From positions 1,147 through 64,933 of the forward strand of contig DBLZ01000103.1 of the NCBI GenBank assembly GCA_002297545.1: a stretch of 63,787 nucleotides of DNA, read 5' to 3'. The notes under the pieces were generated by a model. That model made no database searches, was not told where the DNA came from, and saw nothing but the letters and a program-made list of their open reading frames with translations. The translations under genes and the position numbers were made by a program. How positions within the stretch are numbered: position 1 is the first letter of the stretch; the number at the start of each line of letters is the position of its first letter. Shown here in pieces: positions 25,601-32,827 of this stretch. The DNA is from Prevotellaceae bacterium UBA711. Lineage in GTDB: Bacteria; Bacteroidota; Bacteroidia; Bacteroidales; Bacteroidaceae.

Positions 25601-26062
25601 CTGCCCTGCGGCTCTGACATGGTGTGTGCGGGACTGTTATACATAGGTATGGGCTCCCCTGTCCATACGTCGTGCGACGGTCCGCTTCCCGATGCGCTGT
25701 CCGGCCATTGCCATGCCGAAGAGGTTGCGCTCCGTAGGCACGTCCTGGGATTTCGGCATCTACTGCCTGTGGTCCTTGACCGCTATAGGTACAAGGGTAG
25801 GGATGTGGAGTCACGAGCCAACCGTGCCCTGCACCGCATGGCCGCAGACACCGGGTGGATGCCCTGCGCCACTTCTCCCATACATGTCACTCCCACGGAT
25901 GACGGCGACCAGGGAGAAAGGGCATTGCTCCTTGCCCTCATGTATCCGGACATGGAGGTGCATGTCACCCCCTCTTCCCGGGACGCCCGCGATATCATCC
26001 TGGGCTGCATAGACGGCTGTGTGGATAATGTCACCGTGGCGGACTGCCCGTCATGTCGCTGA
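22616..26062 (+). CDS. MMPL/RND-type exporter with a degenerate acyltransferase-like C-terminal tail
   Basis: A 1148-residue membrane exporter; ATGs at 22595 and 22616 are both possible starts and 22616 fits the first membrane helix (VGWVAFVAITVVLAASLLSL). Two halves of six helices each are separated by periplasmic loops, as in MMPL/RND lipid exporters; GIASVILGIAVNYPLHLIDHL and FIFGQGDDYTIFMTEG are the conserved fourth-helix segments. After about residue 860 comes a 290-residue soluble tail that follows, element by element, the LPLAT and end domain of the GT2-LPLAT protein but lacks HX4D and FPEGTR. It probably moves the lipidated polyene from the inner membrane to the LolA-like carrier. Confidence 0.85.
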   Translation: MNSLVTHIYDFLRRHASVGWVAFVAITVVLAASLLSLRYKEDISDFLPMDEANRTALSVYQDVSGANNIYAILSARDTADVVPDALTDGVDSLVETVQNADTLGLISDITARVDMDRMMEVADMIYADIPLFLTDADYARMDSLLAMPGYIARKVAEDKEMLLFPSSQLLVQGIARDPLDLFSPVPRRLSHLGMSMQYETYDGYILSPDGTKAIVILRSASGASESDNNTSLLSLLNEAAARTEAANPDLDVHIIGGPAIAVSNAERIRQDSMLAVTLSGVLILALLIYVFRSARNILLIVVSVGWGWLFAMGGMALLSGSVSVIVIGIASVILGIAVNYPLHLIDHLRDSDHPRAALREIVSPLVIGNITTVGAFLCVVPLEAPALHDLGVFSSLLLVGTIIFVLVFLPHAVRTRTGEGGGPATGAVWIARMASISMENHRWMVRAVLLLTVVFAWFSLRTEFDSDMRNINYMTEEQRADFDYFNAIFNRSTDTETAYLVSSGTDWEKALRQNELAEAALDTLVQTGLVRCGGNVSSFLSSRRVQTERLQRWQDFLARHANRLRLDLAEASRAEGFSSTAFTPFLDILSAEYAPRDFEHFRGLTSTVFSGNVSEDASVGRKSIVQTVELRPADMERLRRTVEATDGYEGMVFDVRSMNEAMTRTLSDNFNYIGLACGCIVFFFLWFSFGNAELAIASFVPMAVSWLWILGIMAMLGIRFNIVNIILATFIFGQGDDYTIFMTEGLSYEYAYRRRLLASYKNSIVVSALIMFIGMGTLVFAQHPALRSLGEVIVVGMSSVVLMAYLFPPLIFNWLVHSRDGRARLRPVTIGRLLRTSYSIVLLHAVLSAAYVMGMMMRMHDQARYRRRISSMLSFLLGHIPGVNLVTDNDGTTATGNSSASACILRFRSRSSWDVLVIMACFPDVIIVADGTPSTHIMLRSIMRRGGYVATVADIQGGSTVSRLVATESCDAAIAMAKRLQCDIRPLHIIGSEYILPCGSDMVCAGLLYIGMGSPVHTSCDGPLPDALSGHCHAEEVALRRHVLGFRHLLPVVLDRYRYKGRDVESRANRALHRMAADTGWMPCATSPIHVTPTDDGDQGERALLLALMYPDMEVHVTPSSRDARDIILGCIDGCVDNVTVADCPSCR

Positions 26063-26096
26063 CATAGATGCCGGCCACAGTATATACGTACACGCT

Positions 26097-26567
26097 ATGA
26101 AATACCTCTTCAGACTCTTGTGCCTGTGCCTGCCGTTGCTTACCTCATGCGACATGGGGGACGATGAGCAGGAATGGTCTTTGCCCGTAGGCAGTGCGCT
26201 GCCGCATTTCATCGTAACGACCGACGACGGACGCACCATCACCGAGGAGGACTTCATCGGCCGGACGGGTATCATCGTCTTCTTCAACACTGCGTGCTCC
26301 GACTGCCGTCGCGAGCTGCCTCTACTGCAGCAGGCCTACAACGACAGCCTGTCCGCAGGCAGCGATGCCCTGTTTCTGTGCATAGCGCGTGAGGAGACGG
26401 CTCCCGTCATACGCGGGTATTGGGAACGGGAGGGTCTGACGCTGCCGTTCTCTCCTCAGCCTGACCGCCGCGTCTACAACCTGTTTGCCAACCTCGGCAT
26501 ACCGCGCATCTTCGTGACTGCCACAGATGGGCGCGTGCGACAGTCGCTTACGGATTGGCCGCGGTAG
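26097..26567 (+). CDS. TlpA-like thioredoxin-fold lipoprotein
   Basis: A 156-residue lipoprotein (MKYLFRLLCLCLPLLTSC, lipid Cys at 18) with an AhpC/TSA-TlpA fold. LPHFIVTTDDGRTITEEDFIGRTGIIVFFNTACSDC holds the redox CxxC (CSDC), and the cis-Pro region is LGIPRIFV. It probably acts as a periplasmic thiol reductase or oxidoreductase. It starts 34 bases after the exporter and is the last gene of the cluster, so it may protect or fold the exported components. The usual TlpA Trp before CxxC is Ala here. Confidence 0.83.
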   Translation: MKYLFRLLCLCLPLLTSCDMGDDEQEWSLPVGSALPHFIVTTDDGRTITEEDFIGRTGIIVFFNTACSDCRRELPLLQQAYNDSLSAGSDALFLCIAREETAPVIRGYWEREGLTLPFSPQPDRRVYNLFANLGIPRIFVTATDGRVRQSLTDWPR

Positions 26568-26654
26568 TGCTGCGGCGTCATGCCCCGGTTCTGCTAGGGA
26601 CGGATGGCCTATGTCATGGGCATGAGCTTGCATTCTTGTGCCGGCATGATTTTA

Positions 26655-26688
26655 ACAACCCGTTTATGCGACTGCATAAACGGGTTGT
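26655..26688. repeat. 15-bp perfect inverted repeat downstream of the polyene cluster
   Basis: ACAACCCGTTTATGC (26655-26669) and GCATAAACGGGTTGT (26674-26688) are exact complements around the 4-base loop GACT. No T-run follows, so a simple terminator is unlikely. The arms share GCATAAAC with the palindrome at 11994-12011. The rest of 26568-26890 contains no gene I can support. Confidence 0.75.
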
Positions 26689-26894
26689 CTGAATTGCATG
26701 AACGTGTTCTTGCGCCTATATAAACCGGAATATGTCAGCCTGTCTCCACGAGGCTGCATGTGTCATGCCCCGGTGCTTCGCTTCTGACATCGCTGCCATG
26801 GCTGCCAGGGGCCACAGCCTATCGGAAATACCACCGCAGATATATTGCCCGACACTTTTTTGTCCGGAAATTAGGCGATATGACATTTTTTCTC

Positions 26895-26902
26895 TATCTT
26901 TG
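26895..26902 (+). promoter_or_regulatory. -7 promoter element upstream of the AAA+ ATPase gene
   Basis: TATCTTTG matches TAnnTTTG. It leaves a leader of about 340 bases before the ATPase start at 27252. The leader holds a 22-codon reading frame at 26978-27046 (starts MNQVHHTIGK) and an imperfect inverted pair (26944-26964 and 27219-27246). I see nothing else in it. Confidence 0.55.
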
Positions 26903-27251
26903 CAACGCAATGCGGCTCTATCTCATGGAGAGAGGCCCCTTGCTATACAGTTATTATACAATACACACACATTGTTATGAATCAAGTACATCACACAATC
27001 GGCAAATGCGGTAGCCCGGCACCACCGGGAAGCGTAGGGATGTAGTTGGTCATGACATAGTGTAGCCCAACGCTTTCTTTTCGGTAACAGTCTGCAATCC
27101 GCAGCCCGGAGAGTGCCACCGTGTGTCACGTGCTCCCGGTGCGCTGTGTGTGCGTGCTGTGTCGTTCTTTGACATGTTGGCGTAGGTGCCTGGAGGATGG
27201 CTCCCGGCCCGAGAAATTGTATTGTATAACCTAATAATACTGTATACTGTT

Positions 27252-28523
27252 ATGAGAAAGCAGACAAAATCAAAATGTAGTACTAATGTGAGTAAGAGCG
27301 CAGGCAAGAGTTGTGTCGGACGTACGTTTGACGACCTTCTGCGTGAAGAGATAGAGAAACAGCAGCACGAGGTCTTCGGCACTCCGTGCGAAGAGGACAA
27401 CGAGGATGACGCAGTTCCCGCCGACTGCGCCGACCAGATCGTGGCGGAAGACAATGACGAGACAGTGGATACGCAGAGTGGGTCCGGCGAGTTTACCAAG
27501 GAGGATTTTGATCGCCTGCTTGACAGGTTCATCGCATCTGAGATGGCCTGTGTTGAGGACGAAGAAGAAGAGGATGGGGCGGATGATATAGACGATGACG
27601 ATGATGTCGAAGCGTCAGCGGAGACGGAACGCAATTCGGCGTGCGGGGAGACGGATGCCGACGGCCCGTTGCTTAAGTCCATGGACTTCCTCGTGGGGCT
27701 GGACAATGTGAAGGCACGTCTGACAGAGTACGAGAAGATGGTGCGTTTTGACCGTTGGCGCCGTCAGCAGGGACTACCATCTATGCCTGTATCCCTGCAC
27801 TCCATGTTCCTTGGCTCCCCGGGTACGGGCAAAACGACTGTGGCCAAGATGATGGGCGTGATGTTACGCCGTGCCGGAGTGTTGTCGAAAGGGCATGTGG
27901 TGGTACGCGAACGTGCCACGCTGATGGGCACATGTTATGGCGATCAGGAGGCCAAGACCATCGAGGCCATCAACCAGGCCGAGGGAGGCATACTCTTCAT
28001 CGATGAAGCATATCAGCTGTACCAGCCCGATGATCCGCGCGATCCGGGCAAGTTTGTCATAGAAAGTCTCCTGACCGCTTTGGCCGATAAGAGCAGGAAT
28101 GACTGGATGCTCATACTGGCCGGCTATTCCGATGAGATGCGACGCATGTTCGACATGAACCCGGGTCTGGCCTCGCGCATCCCGGACTCCAATATCTATG
28201 TCTTCGAGGACCTGGACGAGGGACAACTGATGCAGGTGGCTGAGCGCTACTTAAGCGAATATGACTACACCCTGTCTCCCGATGCACACGACATGCTCAT
28301 ACGCCGTATAGCTTCTGACTATGCCGCCAGAACACGCTCATTCGGCAATGCACGCTACGTGCACAATCTCATCCAGACCGCTATCCTTCCGGCCATGGCC
28401 ACCCGCGTAGTGGATAACGGCCTCTATGACAAGGAGGCGCTGACTACTATACTGCCGGCCGACATTCCCGCGCCGCAACCTGTCATTCCCCGCGGCCGCA
28501 GACCTATGGGCTTCGTGGCTTGA
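27252..28523 (+). CDS. CbbX/SpoVK-like AAA+ ATPase
   Basis: A 423-residue AAA+ protein. Residues 1-135 are strongly acidic and low in complexity (runs of Asp and Glu near 95-120), with a Lys-rich start. The ATPase module begins MDFLVGLDNVKARLTEYEKM, with Walker A GSPGTGKTT (Lys194), Walker B ILFIDEA (Asp251-Glu252), and an arginine-finger region near PGLASRIPD. This is the CbbX/EccA/SpoVK subclass, hexameric remodelling ATPases. No substrate gene is next to it and the start is set by the ATG in TGTTATGAG. It has its own promoter and ends before a hairpin facing a convergent gene. Confidence 0.85.
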   Translation: MRKQTKSKCSTNVSKSAGKSCVGRTFDDLLREEIEKQQHEVFGTPCEEDNEDDAVPADCADQIVAEDNDETVDTQSGSGEFTKEDFDRLLDRFIASEMACVEDEEEEDGADDIDDDDDVEASAETERNSACGETDADGPLLKSMDFLVGLDNVKARLTEYEKMVRFDRWRRQQGLPSMPVSLHSMFLGSPGTGKTTVAKMMGVMLRRAGVLSKGHVVVRERATLMGTCYGDQEAKTIEAINQAEGGILFIDEAYQLYQPDDPRDPGKFVIESLLTALADKSRNDWMLILAGYSDEMRRMFDMNPGLASRIPDSNIYVFEDLDEGQLMQVAERYLSEYDYTLSPDAHDMLIRRIASDYAARTRSFGNARYVHNLIQTAILPAMATRVVDNGLYDKEALTTILPADIPAPQPVIPRGRRPMGFVA

Positions 28524-28535
28524 GACAGAAAAGAA

Positions 28536-28572
28536 CGTTGCCCGTGGTGCATGGTGTGCTCCATGGGCAACG
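28536..28572. terminator. Hairpin between convergent genes
   Basis: CGTTGCCC (28536-28543) and GGGCAACG (28565-28572) form an 8-bp stem with inner GTGG/CCAT pairing, located between the stop codons of the plus-strand ATPase and the minus-strand lipoprotein. The T-tract is poor on both sides, so termination is plausible but not certain. Confidence 0.55.
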
Positions 28573-28632
28573 GAAAGAATATCATGGCGTTTTACCTCTT
28601 CTATCCTGTCAACGGTGTGTTACACGGTAGAC

Positions 28633-29205
28633 TTACCTGTTATTGACGTTGAGCGATTGTGTGGAAGCGCTATAGTAGACGTAGTAGCGGAAGAGGGAAC
28701 GTCCTGCTTCGCCACGTGCGATGATGCCTTGGTTGTTGAGGTCGTAGGTGCGGTTGCAGGATTGGCATAGGGCGGTTCCGTCGGTGTGCAGTTCCAACTG
28801 TTTGAGGATGTTGAAGCTCTGATAGCAGTTGGGACAGCAGAGGTCGTAGCACGTCACGTGGCTTTCCTGCTCCAGCATTTCGGGCATATTGGGCAGACCG
28901 ATGATGAGCCCACCGCCCAAGCCCAAAATGAAGCTTTGGTAACCTTGGATGGCCGTGCGTACGATATAGTCCGGCGCGGATGGGGTGGAAGGACTCTTGA
29001 TGATGTAGCGGTTGCCGGGAGGGTAGGTGATGGAACAGAACTCGCCCATGGAAGTGCATGCACGGTAGAGGTTGGGCACGGAGTTGACGGGCGAATAGGA
29101 GAACCGGGCCGTGTATGTGCTGAAGCGGTTGTCGGCCTTGCCGCACGAGGCGGCAAGGATGGCTGTGGCAACGAGTGCGAACAGTGTGTTCTGTAGTGTT
29201 TTCAT
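28633..29205 (-). CDS. Lipoprotein with two Cys pairs, unknown function
   Basis: A 190-residue lipoprotein (MKTLQNTLFALVATAILAASC, lipid Cys at 21). Its second half contains CYDLCCPNCYQSF and later CQSCNRTYDLNNQGII, two Cys-pair knuckles about 26 residues apart that could bind Zn or a Rieske-like cluster. The His ligands expected for a true Rieske centre are not placed in the usual CxH pattern. A Gly-rich stretch GLGGGLIIGLP lies between. Its start is 1 base from the argH stop, so it is cotranscribed with argH. I do not know the family function. Confidence 0.75.
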   Translation of the reverse strand: MKTLQNTLFALVATAILAASCGKADNRFSTYTARFSYSPVNSVPNLYRACTSMGEFCSITYPPGNRYIIKSPSTPSAPDYIVRTAIQGYQSFILGLGGGLIIGLPNMPEMLEQESHVTCYDLCCPNCYQSFNILKQLELHTDGTALCQSCNRTYDLNNQGIIARGEAGRSLFRYYVYYSASTQSLNVNNR

Positions 29206-29206
29206 C

Positions 29207-30541
29207 TTAAGACAGGAGTGCGTTGACGGCCTGGTCTGTGCGTTCGAAGTGGAAGTCCTGTACCAGGGAATCCATGAGAGCGGCTATGCGGTCGTTGCAC
29301 AGGTTGCCTATGCTGCCCTCGTGGGTGTGGTGTATGTCCTTGCAGGGAGTGAAGTGTCCGGCCTCGATATCCATGCCCACGCGGCGGTAGGCATCGCGGA
29401 AAGGAACGCCGGTGGTGACCAGGTGGTTGACCTCTTCCACGGAGAACATCAGGTCGTAGCGCGGGTCGTCGAGGATGTGCTCGTTCACCTCCATCTTGCT
29501 GATGATGTAGGCCGACATCTGCAGGCAGTCGCGCAACTCGTCGAAGGCCGGCAGGAACACTTCCTTGATAATCTGCAGATCGCGGAAGTAGCCCGAGGGC
29601 AGGTTGTTCATGATCATCATGATCTGCTGTGGCAGGGCCTGAAGCTTGTTGCACTTGGCACGTGTCAGTTCAAACACGTCGGGGTTCTTCTTGTGCGGCA
29701 TGATGCTGCTGCCTGTGGTGCATTCCTTGGGCAGGCGGACGAAAGCGAAGTTCTGTGAGTTGAACATGCAGGCGTCGAAAGCCAGTTTGCTGACGGTGCC
29801 GGCCACGGAGGCCAGGGCGAAAGCCACGTTGCGCTCGGTCTTGCCGCGTCCCATCTGTGCGTACACCACATTGTAGTCCATGGAGTCGAAGCCCAGCAGA
29901 TGTGTGGTCATCTCGCGATTCAGGGGGAAACTGCTGCCATATCCTGCAGCCGATCCCAGCGGGTTGCGGTTTGTCTGGCGGTAGGCGGCCTGGAGCATCG
30001 TCATGTCGTCCACCAGGGACTCGGCATAGGCTCCGAACCACAGACCAAAGCTTGAGGGCATGGCCACCTGCAGGTGGGTGTAGCCGGGCATGAGTATGTT
30101 CTTGTAGCGTTCGCTCTGGGCCTGGAGTTCGCGGAATAGTTTGCAGACGTCCTCTACGATGAGGCGCAACTGGCGGCGTGTGAAGAGGCGCAGGTCCACG
30201 AGAACCTGATCGTTGCGTGAGCGTCCTGAGTGTATCTTCTTGCCCATCTCGCCCAGGGAGCGTGTGAGCATCAGCTCCACTTGTGAGTGCACGTCCTCTA
30301 TGCCCTCTTCTATGGTGAATTCGCCGCGCAGGGCTTGGGCATGAATCTCTTTCAGACCGGCCAGCAGGGCCGTCAGCTCGTTCTTCTGCAACAGACCTAT
30401 GCTCTCCAGCATGGTGATGTGTGCCATGGAGCCGAGGACATCGTCCTGGGCCAGCAGCAGGTCCAGTTCGCGGTCGCGTCCCACGGTGTATCGTTCTATC
30501 TCGGCGTTTATCTCAAATCCTTTGTCCCAAAGTTTTGCCAT
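29207..30541 (-). CDS. argH: Argininosuccinate lyase
   Basis: This enzyme splits argininosuccinate into arginine and fumarate, the last step of arginine synthesis. It has 444 residues. The fumarase/aspartase signature GSSIMPHKKNPD is present, with SGRSRNDQVLVDLRLF upstream and MPGYTHLQVAMPSSFG in the middle. It is separated from the main arg operon (argR to argF' at 51040-57153) by about 20 kb and is preceded by a MITE, which has split it from the SRPBCC gene upstream. No TAnnTTTG is visible in the 54 bases between argH and the MITE. Confidence 0.96.
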   Translation of the reverse strand: MAKLWDKGFEINAEIERYTVGRDRELDLLLAQDDVLGSMAHITMLESIGLLQKNELTALLAGLKEIHAQALRGEFTIEEGIEDVHSQVELMLTRSLGEMGKKIHSGRSRNDQVLVDLRLFTRRQLRLIVEDVCKLFRELQAQSERYKNILMPGYTHLQVAMPSSFGLWFGAYAESLVDDMTMLQAAYRQTNRNPLGSAAGYGSSFPLNREMTTHLLGFDSMDYNVVYAQMGRGKTERNVAFALASVAGTVSKLAFDACMFNSQNFAFVRLPKECTTGSSIMPHKKNPDVFELTRAKCNKLQALPQQIMMIMNNLPSGYFRDLQIIKEVFLPAFDELRDCLQMSAYIISKMEVNEHILDDPRYDLMFSVEEVNHLVTTGVPFRDAYRRVGMDIEAGHFTPCKDIHHTHEGSIGNLCNDRIAALMDSLVQDFHFERTDQAVNALLS

Positions 30542-30595
30542 GGATGTAATGTGTGTTGGTTGGCTGTCGTGTGTCGTGTTCTATAAAAAGCATGA

Positions 30596-30934
30596 GGGTG
30601 TGTCAAAATGTGATTTAGGGCCGCAATGTCTCCCGTCACCCGTCTTATAAGTCGTGGGTATAGGCTGCGGGCTGCGGGCCCAACAGCGGTCAGCCCGGGG
30701 CTGCGCCCCGGGTATGAGATGTATTCCTCTCAGCCATGCGCCCTAAAAGGCGCAAAAGCCTTAGTCATAAAGTATTTATCCCCGGTGCCTATGCGCTTTT
30801 GCCCTTTCAGGGCGATAGTTGTTGTATGCATTATACCCAGGGCGTTGCCCTGGGCTGTGGGTTCCTTGGGCTTTCAGCCCGCAGCATAGTGGAGAGCAAT
30901 CTGTTTGCGTATATATCCATTTTTTGACACACCC
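30596..30934. mobile_element. MITE-like element, family A copy 1 (339 bp)
   Basis: Perfect 13-bp terminal inverted repeats GGGTGTGTCAAAA (30596-30608) and TTTTGACACACCC (30922-30934) bound a 339-bp non-coding element rich in internal hairpins (for example GCCCGGGGCTGCGCCCCGGG and CCCAGGGCGTTGCCCTGGG). A copy in the opposite orientation lies at 49321-49662 and a composite copy at about 57165-57791. It sits between the SRPBCC gene stop (20 bases away) and argH. No transposase is inside, so mobilisation would need one elsewhere. Confidence 0.8.
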
Positions 30935-30953
30935 TTGTGTATGATGGAGTGTG

Positions 30954-31442
30954 TCAATATGGGAGTTGTGACAGGAATACTGCCAGGCCTTCGGCCGACT
31001 TCTCCAGCTTTCCCTCGATCATCTTGCGGATGAAGAAGTTGAGCTCGGCGCCCAGTGTCACCTTCATGCGGCTGGTATTTTCGTCTGAGGGCAACATCTG
31101 CACCCACATGGTCACCTGGATGGGTGCGCCCTCGAGATCCAGTTTTACCAGTTTGGGTTCGGCGCGCTCCACTATCCTCAGCGTGAAGTCGCCCAGGGGG
31201 CCTATGTGGCCGGATACGGTGTCTGTCGTTAGCTGCAGGTTGCGAACATTGTTGCGCAACTTCTGCATCTGTTCAGGTGTGGGACGCTTGTCCTCGGGCA
31301 CCTGGCTGTTGATGATTTCCTCGAAACGAGGGTCGTCCACACGCTCCTTCAGCACCTGCAACGAGGTGAGGTCGGACAGACGTGCATAGACGCGATCTAC
31401 GGGAGCGTAGACGTTCTTGACCGTACTTTCGTATTTGTTCAT
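30954..31442 (-). CDS. SRPBCC-family protein (START/polyketide-cyclase-like fold)
   Basis: A 162-residue soluble protein of the SRPBCC fold. YESTVKNVYAPVDRVYARLSDLTSL is the N-terminal strand-helix unit, followed by a long helical insertion (DKRPTPEQMQKLRNNVRNL), then the beta sheet (GDFTLRIVERAEP, VTMWVQMLP) and the long C-terminal helix (MIEGKLEKSAEGLAVFLSQLPY). These proteins bind hydrophobic ligands, but the ligand is unknown here. It lies 42 bases after pyrE in the minus-strand series prmC-recX-pyrE. Confidence 0.82.
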   Translation of the reverse strand: MNKYESTVKNVYAPVDRVYARLSDLTSLQVLKERVDDPRFEEIINSQVPEDKRPTPEQMQKLRNNVRNLQLTTDTVSGHIGPLGDFTLRIVERAEPKLVKLDLEGAPIQVTMWVQMLPSDENTSRMKVTLGAELNFFIRKMIEGKLEKSAEGLAVFLSQLPY

Positions 31443-31484
31443 AATGTGTCGTATACTATCGTGTGTATAAAATGGATGGAAAGA

Positions 31485-32117
31485 TCAACCCTGCCATTCG
31501 GAGGGAGCCTTGCGCCATTGGTTGAGCAGTTCCACGTCTGCCTCCTGGATATAGCCTGTGGCCAATGCCTGTGCCACCACGGCCTCGTAGTTGGTGAGTG
31601 TAACTAACTCGACGCCGGCCTTCTGGAATGCCTTCTCGGCTACATCGAAACCGTAGGTGTAGGATGCTACCATGCCTACTACCTCGCAGCCGGCATTGCG
31701 TATGGCCTCCACTGCTTTCAAGGAGCTGCCGCCGGTGCTGATGAGGTCTTCTACGACGATAACCTTGGCGCCGGCCTTCAGTTCACCCTCAATGAGGTTC
31801 TCCAGGCCGTGATCCTTGGGTTTGGAGCGCACGTAGACAAAGGGCAACCCCAGCGCATCGGCTACCAAGGCACCCTGTGGAATGGCACCTGTGGCCACTC
31901 CGGCAACGGCCTCGGCCTGTGGGAAACGTTCCATAATGATGCGGGCGGTCTCCAACTTTACGAAAGTGCGGAGAGCGGGATATGAGAGGGTCTTGCGGTT
32001 GTCACAGTAGAAGGGGGACTTCCATCCGCTTGCCCACGTGAAAGGGTTGGTGGGTTGCAATTTGATGGCCTTGACTTTGAGAAGTTTCTCGGCAAAGATG
32101 GTTTCAAGCTTGTTCAT
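31485..32117 (-). CDS. pyrE: Orotate phosphoribosyltransferase
   Basis: This enzyme makes OMP from orotate and PRPP in pyrimidine synthesis. It has 210 residues. The PRPP-binding motif VIVVEDLISTGGSS is complete, with the flexible loop YVRSKPKDHGLENLIEG before it and the N-terminal LKVKAIKLQPTNPFTWASGWKSPFYCDNRKTL. It is a dimer in the family. It has its own promoter (TACCTTTG on the minus strand, 32174-32181). Confidence 0.96.
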   Translation of the reverse strand: MNKLETIFAEKLLKVKAIKLQPTNPFTWASGWKSPFYCDNRKTLSYPALRTFVKLETARIIMERFPQAEAVAGVATGAIPQGALVADALGLPFVYVRSKPKDHGLENLIEGELKAGAKVIVVEDLISTGGSSLKAVEAIRNAGCEVVGMVASYTYGFDVAEKAFQKAGVELVTLTNYEAVVAQALATGYIQEADVELLNQWRKAPSEWQG

Positions 32118-32173
32118 GGCGTTGTGTATGTGCTTTAGTGTGTTATACCTTAGTATATATAGTGCTTATTGTG

Positions 32174-32181
32174 CAAAGGTA
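32174..32181 (-). promoter_or_regulatory. -7 promoter element upstream of pyrE
   Basis: CAAAGGTA on the plus strand reads TACCTTTG on the minus strand, 57 bases before the pyrE start. The remaining 32182-32362 spacer shows nothing recognisable. Confidence 0.7.
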
Positions 32182-32362
32182 AGGAATTTTGCGGAGTATA
32201 GCTCCATAATGGACAATAAATTTAGTTAAGGGTACGATTTATATGCCGTAGGGAAGCACTGTGGCGAGAATGGACAAGCATGGACTGCTGCCTGCCGCAT
32301 GCGGTGATACCGGGACGTGTTATGACTCATGGTACAATGCCGGCTATGTGGCAGTGGAGCAA

Positions 32363-32827
32363 TTATCCTATGACCTTTTCTATCTCGTCCATCTCGAATC
32401 CGCGTTGCAGCGCAAAGCGGATAATCTTTGCACGGGAAGCGTAGTCGTTGCTCTTCAGGCTGTGAGCCTTGCTGATGATGGTCTGCTTGGCAATGTCGGC
32501 GTACTCCTGCGGATCAAGTGCATCCAGTGCTTCGCGTATAAGCGTGTCGGGAATGTGCTGCATGCGTAGCATCATACGTATTTTGGCACGCCCCCAGTGG
32601 GAGAACCGTAGCTTGTCGCGAGCGTATGCCTCGGCATATCTGGACTCGTCGATGTACTTCTCTTCCAGCAGGCGTGAGATGATGTCGTCAGCCTGTGTCG
32701 GAGTCATGCCCCAGCGGGTGAGTTTTTCGCTGATGTCCGCAATGCAATGTTCCGATGTGCTGCACAGGGATGCGGCACGCGAGAGGGCTTGCTCAAAGGT
32801 GAGCTGACGCGATGCGGGGATTGTCAT
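32363..32827 (-). CDS. recX: Regulatory protein RecX
   Basis: RecX blocks RecA filament extension and lowers recombinase activity. It has 154 residues, three tandem three-helix repeats: ALSRAASLCSTSEHCIADISEKLTRWGM, then IDESRYAEAYARDKLRFSHWGRAKIRMML, then a last helical unit. The motif YAEAYARDK is family-typical. Its start overlaps the end of prmC by 35 bases in another frame, and this order prmC-recX is common in Bacteroidales. Confidence 0.92.
   Translation of the reverse strand: MTIPASRQLTFEQALSRAASLCSTSEHCIADISEKLTRWGMTPTQADDIISRLLEEKYIDESRYAEAYARDKLRFSHWGRAKIRMMLRMQHIPDTLIREALDALDPQEYADIAKQTIISKAHSLKSNDYASRAKIIRFALQRGFEMDEIEKVIG

Noticed and set aside
26019..26096. Longer N-terminus of the TlpA-like protein
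   Set aside because: The added 26 residues overlap the exporter's end and the signal peptide begins cleanly at 26097.
26944..27246. Invertible promoter like those of Bacteroides capsule loci
   Set aside because: The inverted ends match only imperfectly (a 7-base insertion), there is no invertase gene nearby, and no TAnnTTTG element was found inside on either strand. Kept only as a low-weight observation.
29111..30586. Open plus-strand frames opposite argH
   Set aside because: They are antisense shadows of a well-supported argH with the GSSIMPHKKNPD signature.
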